Below are positions 1-4,972 of a stretch of DNA of 6,567 nucleotides, in pieces. The translations under genes were made by a program, and so were the position numbers. The first letter of the stretch is position 1, and each line of letters begins with the position of its first letter. The DNA comes from Planctomycetaceae bacterium (GTDB lineage Bacteria; Planctomycetota; Planctomycetia; Pirellulales; Pirellulaceae). The notes below the pieces were generated by a model that was given only the letters and a program-made list of their open reading frames with translations, did not search any database and was not told the origin of the DNA. The stretch covers positions 1-6,567 of the forward strand of contig DMPQ01000205.1 in the NCBI GenBank assembly GCA_003455945.1. The letters run 5' to 3'.

Positions 1-59
1 GACCGACCCCGGTCGCAGCATTCACCGTAGTGCGACCGACCCCGGTCGCAGCATTCACC
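1..59. repeat. 26-bp perfect tandem direct repeat, period 33
   Basis: The 26 bases at 1-26 recur without change at 34-59, separated by a 7-base spacer (27-33). The array may continue left of the window, because the first copy starts at base 1. Each unit carries GACCG-ACCC-CGGTC, and the spacer lengthens this to a longer stem in the second unit. The 33-bp period and single-copy spacer are too short for a CRISPR array. Confidence 0.85.
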
Positions 60-94
60 TCAGGGCCTGATCCCGGCGCTTCGCTGCGGGCTGG
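24..94. repeat. Dispersed repeat element, copy 1
   Basis: This 71-base stretch matches 257-326 at about 90 % identity by eye, with one single-base gap. Conserved blocks include GTGCGACCG, GTCGCAGCATT, CCTCAGGG and the 19 bases from CTGATCCC to TTCGCT. Similarity continues more weakly to about 150. Copy 1 overlaps the second unit of the 26-bp tandem repeat. It contains nested inverted repeats (the 31-50 stem and a CCCG...CGGG stem near 73-90). The conserved substitutions show no coding pattern. I infer a diverged intergenic repeat family; its identity is unknown to me. Confidence 0.75.
31..50. other. Perfect 8-bp stem-loop within the repeat
   Basis: TGCGACCG (31-38) and CGGTCGCA (43-50) are perfect reverse complements around the 4-base loop ACCC. 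On the minus strand the loop reads GGGT. There is no U-rich run after the stem on either strand, so this is not a standard intrinsic terminator. The related copy at 264-282 keeps a TGCGAC/GTCGCA stem around a changed 7-base loop, which suggests that the fold is a feature of the repeat. Confidence 0.7.
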
Positions 95-130
95 ATGGGT
101 CGCTGACGAGGTCGGCACCTTGCGTGGCCC

Positions 131-148
131 CGGCTCGTCCTCGAGCCG
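131..148. other. 7-bp stem-loop right of repeat copy 1
   Basis: CGGCTCG (131-137) and CGAGCCG (142-148) form a perfect 7-bp stem with loop TCCT. With one bulged A at 149, the flanking C and G runs can add about three more pairs. The matching place after copy 2 (365-383) is degenerate. No U-tract follows on either strand. Confidence 0.55.
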
Positions 149-213
149 AGGGCGTGCGATGGTGACTCCGAGCGAGCTGCGAGGCTCTTCGTAAGCCCGA
201 TGTCGCACGGCCG

Positions 214-231
214 CGCGTCGGGGACGACGCG
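214..231. other. 7-bp stem-loop left of repeat copy 2
   Basis: CGCGTCG (214-220) and CGACGCG (225-231) are perfect complements around the loop GGGA. The stem abuts the left arm of the inverted repeat that surrounds copy 2. No role is evident. Confidence 0.5.
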
Positions 232-364
232 GGCCCACGCCGGCGCGACGTCGCTCACCGTCGTGCGACCGCCCCCGTCGCAGCATTTGCCTCAGGGGCT
301 GATCCCGGCGCTTCGCTTCGGGCTGGTCGGGTTGCTGCAGAGAGCGGCGCCCTGCGTGGGCCCG
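230..364. repeat. 14-bp inverted repeats bracketing repeat copy 2
   Basis: The left arm (230-243) and right arm (351-364) are inverted copies that match at 13 of 14 positions; 11 contiguous bases (230-240 and 354-364) match exactly. They enclose a 135-base unit containing repeat copy 2. The right-arm sequence also occurs after copy 1 with one change (GCGTGGCCCCG at 122-132), so it belongs to the repeated unit. The layout resembles a small non-autonomous element with terminal inverted repeats, but I see no target-site duplication next to the arms and no transposase in the window. Confidence 0.4.
257..326. repeat. Dispersed repeat element, copy 2
   Basis: Second copy of the element at 24-94, about 230 bases away in the same orientation. 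The stem TGCGAC/GTCGCA is kept (264-269 with 277-282) while the loop has changed from ACCC to a longer C-rich one, which lets the copy keep its fold. A nested hairpin CCCG-GCG-CTT-CGC-TT-CGGG is possible around 304-322. Weaker similarity to the region after copy 1 continues to about 380, just short of the DinB-like gene's stop codon. Confidence 0.75.
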
Positions 365-386
365 ATAGCCTCGAGTCGAAGTCGCC

Positions 387-911
387 TCAGGCAGACCCGA
401 GGCCTTCCATGCGGCGCCAGGCGCTCAGCTGGCCGAGATGGACCATCAGATGACCGCCGCAGTAGAAGGCGTTCATCGATCCGATCGTCGGAAAACGACC
501 CGCCATCGCCTCGTTCGGATTCGGCTTCTGCAGCGTCGCTTCGTCGGTCTCGCGCAGTCGATCGATCACCAACCGATAACCGCGAAAGAAGTGATCGACG
601 ATCGCCTCGCGACCGGGATAGATCGAGCCGTCGGGATCGTCTTCGCACGTCGCATCACGCGAAAATACCGTCTCGAACGAGGTCGGGACGTCGAACTCTC
701 CCTTCTCGCCGCCGATCGACCGGAGCACGCGCGACGGATAGATGGCCAGATGCCCGAGCACGAACGCCGGATGGTTGCTCGCGATCACCTGGCCGCCGGG
801 AGCCGCGAAGCGAGCGAACCGTTCGTCCGGAACTCCGCCGAGCAGTTTCTCGGCGTAACTGAGCGACAGGCGGCACGAATCGGCGATCAGGTTGCCGGTC
901 GAGTAGGTCAT
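387..911 (-). CDS. DinB/YfiT-like family protein (DinB_2-type four-helix fold)
   Basis: A 174-residue protein, the usual size for this family. DinB-like proteins are small four-helix bundles, often with a metal held by three histidines; some are thiol transferases, and many have no known substrate. Seen here: an early NHPAFVLGHLA segment (H47, H54) and the typical C-terminal helix GGHLMVHLGQLSAWRRMEG with H154 and H158. H54, H154 and H158 are the likely metal ligands by family analogy. No signal peptide or membrane segment is present, so it should be cytoplasmic. The ATG at 911 is preceded by GGAAGA (917-922) five bases upstream, which supports this start. The gene lies 80 bases after the unknown membrane protein with no terminator between, so co-transcription is possible. 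The family call is fairly sure; the reaction is unknown. Confidence 0.8.
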   Translation of the reverse strand: MTYSTGNLIADSCRLSLSYAEKLLGGVPDERFARFAAPGGQVIASNHPAFVLGHLAIYPSRVLRSIGGEKGEFDVPTSFETVFSRDATCEDDPDGSIYPGREAIVDHFFRGYRLVIDRLRETDEATLQKPNPNEAMAGRFPTIGSMNAFYCGGHLMVHLGQLSAWRRMEGLGSA

Positions 912-991
912 CGCGTTCTTCCGTTCGTCATTTCAGGGGCATCATCCGAGCGGTGACGTTCGCCGATCGATGCGCCGCGTGCAAGCCCCGT

Positions 992-1909
992 TCACTCGTC
1001 GTCCTCGCCCCCTCCCTGGTCGAACGGATCCTGAGTCAGCTCGACCTCCTGAGCGTTGAGCAGATGCGTCGCGATCTGCTCGACGACCGGTCCTCCGGGC
1101 ATGTTCGGGAACTCGTGCGACTGGACGCGCGGGCTCTTGCTCTTGAGATTCAGCCGGCACGAGAAACCGAGGAGCAACTCGTTCAGATCGTCGAAGTCCG
1201 GGACGAGCGAGAAGCTGGCGCGCGTATCCTTCGGACTCCGGCTGGCCAGCGTCCAGACCTGCACGTAGTTCCCTTCGATCTTCAGCACGCCGATCAGGTT
1301 CATGCGGACGTAGACGCCGATGTAGATCAGCAGCAGGAACAGACTGGTCGCGAAGACCATCCGTCGCGGGAACTCGTCCATCTCGAACCAGCGGATCCCT
1401 CGGCCGATCAGCTCGATCACCGGAATCTTCTGGTGCTCGCCCCACCAACCGACTGCCGCGACGATCGCCAGCGATACGACGATGACGCCGAGCCAGCTTC
1501 CGCCGCGGAAATCGAGGCCGATCGTGACGATCGTGAACAGGAGCAGCCCCAGATAGAGCCAGGCGAGCGGCGCGATCAGCTGCTGCCCCTCCAGGTAGTA
1601 GTCGAGCACGCAGAAGATGAAGCCCCAGACCGCCAGCGGATAGACGTAGATGAAGTCGGGACCGGCGATCACATGCAGCTTGCCGCTCTTCGGAGCCCGC
1701 AGGCAGGCGACCAGGTTCTGCACCATCGCCGGCGAATAGAGCATGCCGAAGATCAGGAAGATGACCTTCACCGGCATCGGCGAATCGAGGTAGAGGTTCA
1801 GGAACCATCCGAGCGCCCGATGCCGCTTGCGCTGATCCTGGCGGATCTGCTCCACCTCCTCGCGCATCAGTCGCTTCTCTTCCGCTTTGATTTCCTCGGG
1901 CGAGTTCAT
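992..1909 (-). CDS. Multi-pass membrane protein of unknown function with soluble C-terminal domain
   Basis: A 305-residue protein that I do not recognise. Residues 1-33 are highly charged and probably helical (many E, K, R, Q). Four or five hydrophobic segments follow at about 46-66, 85-104, 111-131, 139-156 and 184-202. A charged loop (157-183) separates the last from the rest. Residues 203-290 form a soluble domain with strand-like stretches (LIGVLKIEGNYVQVWTLASR) and a helix near 274-290; the tail is acidic (GGGEDDE). The frame is open upstream to 2056, but the first part of that reading is Arg/Pro-rich. I chose the ATG at 1909 because GAGGAA lies six bases before it. A candidate promoter sits about 80 bases upstream. 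The soluble domain could be a small binding or PH-like fold, but that is only a guess from the strand pattern. Confidence 0.8.
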   Translation of the reverse strand: MNSPEEIKAEEKRLMREEVEQIRQDQRKRHRALGWFLNLYLDSPMPVKVIFLIFGMLYSPAMVQNLVACLRAPKSGKLHVIAGPDFIYVYPLAVWGFIFCVLDYYLEGQQLIAPLAWLYLGLLLFTIVTIGLDFRGGSWLGVIVVSLAIVAAVGWWGEHQKIPVIELIGRGIRWFEMDEFPRRMVFATSLFLLLIYIGVYVRMNLIGVLKIEGNYVQVWTLASRSPKDTRASFSLVPDFDDLNELLLGFSCRLNLKSKSPRVQSHEFPNMPGGPVVEQIATHLLNAQEVELTQDPFDQGGGEDDE

Positions 1910-1915
1910 CGAAGG

Positions 1916-1921
1916 TTCCTC
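1916..1921 (-). promoter_or_regulatory. Ribosome binding site fixing the start of the membrane protein
   Basis: GAGGAA on the minus strand, six bases before the ATG at 1907-1909. It decides for this start over in-frame upstream ATGs, including those at 1948 and 2056, which would add an Arg/Pro-rich leader. Confidence 0.6.
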
Positions 1922-1989
1922 GTCGGTGCGGCGCAGTTCGCCCATCATCCGGCCGGGTCGAGCCGGGGGTCGGGGCAAACGAGGAGCGC

Positions 1990-2018
1990 ATGGTAGTCTG
2001 CGGCCGACGCAGCGTAAA
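1990..2018 (-). promoter_or_regulatory. Candidate sigma70-type promoter for the membrane protein gene
   Basis: On the minus strand TTTACG (2018-2013) and TACCAT (1995-1990) lie 17 bases apart. Each matches four of six positions of the TTGACA and TATAAT consensus. The predicted transcript would start near 1983 and have a leader of about 75 bases. The site sits between the upstream terminator (2201) and the gene, where a promoter is expected. The match is weak, and promoters in this kind of GC-rich genome are poorly defined. Confidence 0.3.
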
Positions 2019-2030
2019 TCGAGCGTTCGG

Positions 2031-2058
2031 CGGCCGAAGCATCGCGGCCGAAGCATCG
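2031..2058. repeat. 14-bp tandem repeat upstream of the membrane protein gene
   Basis: CGGCCGAAGCATCG occurs twice back to back (2031-2044, 2045-2058). A third, imperfect copy (CGGCCGACGCAGCG, 2 of 14 changed) lies at 2001-2014, inside the spacer of the candidate promoter. Copies placed upstream of and within a promoter region could be regulator binding sites, or simply a recent duplication. Confidence 0.6.
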
Positions 2059-2075
2059 GGATCGAGACGTCGGCG

Positions 2076-2087
2076 CTCCGGCCGGAG
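2076..2087. other. 12-bp perfect palindrome CTCCGGCCGGAG
   Basis: An uninterrupted 12-base palindrome, 18 bases beyond the tandem repeat on the side away from the gene. It could be an operator-like site in the control region of the membrane protein gene. In DNA this GC-rich, such palindromes also occur by chance. Confidence 0.3.
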
Positions 2088-2200
2088 GGCGCATCGACGC
2101 CGATGTCGTTTCGACCGAGCAGCGATTCGTCCCGCCGGCCGCTCTCTTGGCCTCGGACCGCCGGTCGGCGCGAGGTCAGGAGAGCGGAAATGCTCGGCGC

Positions 2201-2239
2201 AAGAGAAAGGGGGAGTCGACCTCACCGGCCGACTCCCCC
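2201..2239 (-). terminator. Intrinsic terminator of the metalloprotease gene
   Basis: On the minus strand a perfect 10-bp stem, GGGGGAGTCG (2239-2230) with CGACTCCCCC (2218-2209), encloses an 11-base loop. It is followed at once by the U-rich run TTTCTCTT (2208-2201). This is a standard Rho-independent terminator. It lies 47 bases past the metalloprotease stop codon and separates that gene from the downstream pair. Confidence 0.88.
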
Positions 2240-2245
2240 CGTCAA

Positions 2246-2279
2246 CGATGCGAACCATCGGATCGGGGCGAGCCCGATC
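2246..2279 (-). other. Two additional hairpins between stop codon and terminator
   Basis: GATCGGG (2261-2267) pairs with CCCGATC (2273-2279) around a 5-base loop. Directly beside it, CGATG (2246-2250) pairs with CATCG (2256-2260) around another 5-base loop. With the terminator they form three consecutive stem-loops in the 3' untranslated region of the metalloprotease transcript. They may protect the mRNA end; no protein-binding motif is recognised. Confidence 0.5.
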
Positions 2280-2286
2280 GGATCGC

Positions 2287-4809
2287 TCAGTCCGTGCCCC
2301 CTCGACGCGCCGGGCCGGCCCCCTCGGCCGCCGCCGGAGCGGCCGCGCTCTTCGGCTCGAACGCATCGCGGATCCGGACCGAGAGGTCGGCCAGGTGAGC
2401 CGCGGCGATCGGGTCTTCGACCTCATGCTTCAGGCGCGCTTCGAGGCCACGCAGCGTGATGCGACTGAGACCGGGGAGGTCGCTCGTGGTCGAGCTCGCT
2501 TCCATCCGCTCGATCAGCACCTCGACATACGCGCGCTGCAGGTTGCGTCGATACTGATCGCCGCTCCCCACCGGCTCCGCCGCCGGGAAGATCGCCTCGG
2601 TCAGTTCGGCGATCAGCTGGACCGGAGCGTAGACATCGGCATTCGGATCGGCCGCGCGAGCCGACTCGACATGCCGCGTCATCCGATCGATGCGCCCCGG
2701 CGACAGCAGCGAGCTCAGCAGCGATCGCTGGGCTCCGAGGAAGCGGGTCGCGGCGCCGTCGACTTCCAGACGATCGAGGATCTCGGGAGTGACGAGCGCA
2801 GCCGGAACCTTCAGCCCATGATCGATCAGCAAGCGGACCGCCTGTCGCTGCTTCTCGGCCGGGATCGGGTGGTACAACCGGTTCGCATCGCCGTACCACA
2901 GGTTGATCTGCTCGAAGCCGCCGACGACCGCCGTGACGTGATTCAGTTCGCGGTTCCGCTGAGCGATGAGCTGATCGTACATGTTGCGAAGCAACTCATA
3001 GTCCTCACCTTCGCGGCAGGTCGCCGTCACGAGGAAGCCGGCGACTCGATCGATGTTCGCCATGCCGAGTTCGGTCGCGCGGACCGTGTCGGAACCGAGA
3101 TCCTCGGTCTGTCGAGTCGGATCCTGCGACGGATCGGCGTCGCCGAACCGGAGCATCGGATCGTCCTTCTGCATCGCCAACAGCGCCGCTTGGCCTTCCT
3201 TCTCGGCCGCGTCGTCGGCGTACTGCGTGTAGCCCCAGCGGACGGCGAAGTGATCGTAAGGACCGACGGTCGGAATCAGAGCCGCTCCGTCTCCCGGCTG
3301 CGCGACGTAGTTGAAGCGGCCGTAGTCCATGATCGACGCTTCGGTCCCGAACTTCGCGGTGAACTCGGGATCGCGCAGCTGCTCGACGCTGTAGTGCGAC
3401 GACGCCTTCATGTTGTGGGGAAAGCCGAGCGAGTGCCCGACCTCATGAGCCACGATGTAGGCGAGCAGTTCGCCGACCACCTCATCCGGCATCGGCAGCT
3501 TCTGAGCTCGCTCGTCGTTCGGCGATGCCTGGACGAAGTACCAGTCGCGCGCCAGCTTGAGCACGTTGTGGTACATCCGGACGTCGGCTTCCAGGATCTC
3601 GCCGGTGCGAGGATCGTGCACGTGCGGGCCGAACGCGTTCTCGGTGGTGCTGGGGAGCCAGCGGATGGTCGAGATGCGGGCATCCTCGGGATCCCAGTTC
3701 GGATCCTCCTGCGGCGACGGCGCCAGACGACCTTCGATCGCGTTGCTGAATCCGGCCGCCTCGAAGGCGGGCCGCCACATCTCGATCCCCTTCTTCACGA
3801 ACGGCTTCCACTTCTCGGGCACTTCGCGTCCGACATAGAAGACGATCGGCTGCACCGGATCCGAGACGGCCGCTGCGGGCTCTTTCTTCTCGAGTCGCCA
3901 GCGCGTGATCAGCCGAACGCTCTCGACCGCATGCGGATCGTCGGCGGCATCCTCGAACTTCTGGAAGCCGACGGTGAAGAAGCCGACTCGCTCGTCGTAG
4001 GTGCGCGGGCGCATCGGAATCAGCGGCAGCAGCCGCATGCTGTGATGCACGACGGCCGTGACCGACGACTGAGTCGAATCGCGCGGGACATCCTCGGCGC
4101 GTCGCCCCGGACCGCGCGCTCCGGCCGCCGCGTCGCCGCCTCCCAGGCGATAGCTGGCGAGCATCTCGACTTCGACGTTCTCGGGGAAGCTCTTCACCCG
4201 CTCGATGAACGTCTTCTTCGGATCGATCGCCTGAGCACCCAGCAGCTGCTTGGCCGAGAACTCGCTCGGGTCGGAAGTGAAGAGTTCGGTCACCTCGATC
4301 ACCGGCTTCTGATCGGTCCCGTAGGCGGCGACCGGGAAGACCTGGATGATCGGCAGCACGCTCGTCGCGTCGACCGCCTGCTTCAGCGAACCTTCGCTGT
4401 CGGTGCGGATGGCGTACTTCACGTCGCGCAGCAGGATCTGATCGCCGCGTTTCTCCCAGCGGACGACTCGATCGCCGACCGGCATGCCGGCGATGCTGAA
4501 CCCGGCCTGCGTCTGCTCGAGGGTGGTGACCCAGAGCATGTCGCGGCCGAGCTGTTCGACCGGAATCTCGTAGTAGAGCTTCTCGCCGATCTTGTGGATC
4601 AGGAAGAGTCCCGATTGGGTCTCGGCCTTGTCCGTGATCACTTCGGCGTACGGCTTGATGCTCGACGCATCCGCTGCCGCTCCGCCGCCGTTGCCCGAAC
4701 CGCCGCCCCCTCCCGGACCGCGGCGCTGCGCGAGCGCCGCATCAGGAGCCCAGAGCGTCGCGACCATTCCCGCCGCGACGAGCGCTCCCCACCATCGATT
4801 CGCCTTCAT
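2287..4809 (-). CDS. Secreted zinc-dependent metalloprotease (DUF5118/DUF5117/DUF4953 type)
   Basis: An 840-residue protein, the usual size for this family. A signal peptide covers residues 1-27 (hydrophobic core about 8-20, ALA-Q cleavage site, no lipobox Cys), followed by a Gly-rich linker (31-43). Residues about 50-190 match the DUF5118/DUF5117 region (SGLFLIHKIGEKLYYEIP, then VRWEKRGDQILLRDVKYAIR). The catalytic DUF4953 region has HEVGHSLGFPH: H455, H459 and H465 as zinc ligands and E456 as the base. M494 in SIMDY fits a metzincin Met-turn, 29 residues after the last ligand. The C-terminal part (about 570-815) is helical and the tail is Ala/Gly-rich. It should cleave proteins or peptides outside the cytoplasmic membrane; the substrate is unknown. 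I chose the ATG at 4809 over upstream ATGs because it gives a clean signal peptide and has GAGGTGG six bases before it. All catalytic residues are present. Confidence 0.92.
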   Translation of the reverse strand: MKANRWWGALVAAGMVATLWAPDAALAQRRGPGGGGGSGNGGGAAADASSIKPYAEVITDKAETQSGLFLIHKIGEKLYYEIPVEQLGRDMLWVTTLEQTQAGFSIAGMPVGDRVVRWEKRGDQILLRDVKYAIRTDSEGSLKQAVDATSVLPIIQVFPVAAYGTDQKPVIEVTELFTSDPSEFSAKQLLGAQAIDPKKTFIERVKSFPENVEVEMLASYRLGGGDAAAGARGPGRRAEDVPRDSTQSSVTAVVHHSMRLLPLIPMRPRTYDERVGFFTVGFQKFEDAADDPHAVESVRLITRWRLEKKEPAAAVSDPVQPIVFYVGREVPEKWKPFVKKGIEMWRPAFEAAGFSNAIEGRLAPSPQEDPNWDPEDARISTIRWLPSTTENAFGPHVHDPRTGEILEADVRMYHNVLKLARDWYFVQASPNDERAQKLPMPDEVVGELLAYIVAHEVGHSLGFPHNMKASSHYSVEQLRDPEFTAKFGTEASIMDYGRFNYVAQPGDGAALIPTVGPYDHFAVRWGYTQYADDAAEKEGQAALLAMQKDDPMLRFGDADPSQDPTRQTEDLGSDTVRATELGMANIDRVAGFLVTATCREGEDYELLRNMYDQLIAQRNRELNHVTAVVGGFEQINLWYGDANRLYHPIPAEKQRQAVRLLIDHGLKVPAALVTPEILDRLEVDGAATRFLGAQRSLLSSLLSPGRIDRMTRHVESARAADPNADVYAPVQLIAELTEAIFPAAEPVGSGDQYRRNLQRAYVEVLIERMEASSTTSDLPGLSRITLRGLEARLKHEVEDPIAAAHLADLSVRIRDAFEPKSAAAPAAAEGAGPARRGGTD

Positions 4810-4815
4810 CGATCG

Positions 4816-4822
4816 CCACCTC
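4816..4822 (-). promoter_or_regulatory. Ribosome binding site fixing the metalloprotease start
   Basis: GAGGTGG on the minus strand, six bases before the ATG at 4807-4809. It favours this start over the ATG at 4824 and over the far upstream ATG at 5049. The latter would add 80 mostly Arg/Ser-rich residues, overlap the preceding gene and bury the signal peptide. Confidence 0.65.
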
Positions 4823-4919
4823 ATCGGATGATGCCGTCCTCGACGCTCCGCTCCCGATCGCGATCGTCTCGTGGGTCGCGAGTCGATCGCGGGAACGGAT
4901 CGCCGAAGGACCGTTGCGT

Positions 4920-4936
4920 ACGGCGCCGCGCGCCGT
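4920..4936. other. 7-bp hairpin in the leader region of the metalloprotease gene
   Basis: ACGGCGC (4920-4926) and GCGCCGT (4930-4936) are perfect complements around a 3-base loop. It follows the hairpin at 4949-4970 in the direction of transcription. I see no convincing -35/-10 pair in the 163 bases between the two genes. Confidence 0.45.
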
Positions 4937-4948
4937 CCCGTTTCGTGC

Positions 4949-4970
4949 GGGAGTCCTTCGTCGGACTCCC
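4949..4970 (-). terminator. Terminator-like hairpin after the TAXI-like gene, no U-tract
   Basis: GGGAGTCC and GGACTCCC (4949-4956 with 4963-4970) form a perfect 8-bp stem with a 6-base loop, starting two bases after the TGA stop of the TAXI-like gene. The minus strand continues GCACGAAACGGG, with no run of U, so it is not a full intrinsic terminator. It could give partial termination, mark a processing point, or shield the 3' end while some transcription continues into the metalloprotease gene. Confidence 0.5.
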
Positions 4971-4972
4971 TC

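Larger units (their letters stand above)
1..386. other. Non-coding, repeat-rich region downstream of the DinB-like gene
   Basis: I see no gene here. The open frames on both strands are Arg/Ser/Pro-rich, low-complexity readings of GC-rich DNA with no recognisable family and no good ribosome binding site. What the stretch does hold is repeats and hairpins, listed separately: a 26-bp tandem repeat at the left edge, two copies of a diverged element of about 70 bp, three strong stem-loops, and a 14-bp inverted repeat around the second copy. It lies 3' of the DinB-like gene, so the hairpins could affect the end of that transcript, but none carries a U-tract on the minus strand. Confidence 0.6.

Noticed and set aside
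1..59. Start of a CRISPR array
   Set aside because: Only two units are visible, the spacer is 7 bases, the period is 33, and no cas gene is present.
55..258. A 67-codon minus-strand frame in the repeat region
   Set aside because: It runs through repeat copy 1, whose differences from copy 2 include a frame-breaking indel, and it lacks a ribosome binding site.
912..991. A promoter or terminator between the membrane protein and DinB-like genes
   Set aside because: No stem with a U-tract and no properly spaced -35/-10 pair could be found on the minus strand.
953..1996. A 347-codon plus-strand frame opposite the membrane protein gene
   Set aside because: Composition is charged and repetitive; the minus strand gives sensible membrane segments and a ribosome binding site.
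942..2426. A 494-codon minus-strand frame overlapping the membrane protein gene in another frame
   Set aside because: It runs across the terminator and control region and is Arg/Pro-rich; a shadow of the true frame.
2846..3683. Possible frameshift or split in the metalloprotease gene suggested by overlapping frames
   Set aside because: The main frame is continuous from signal peptide to tail with all motifs in order and a normal family length.
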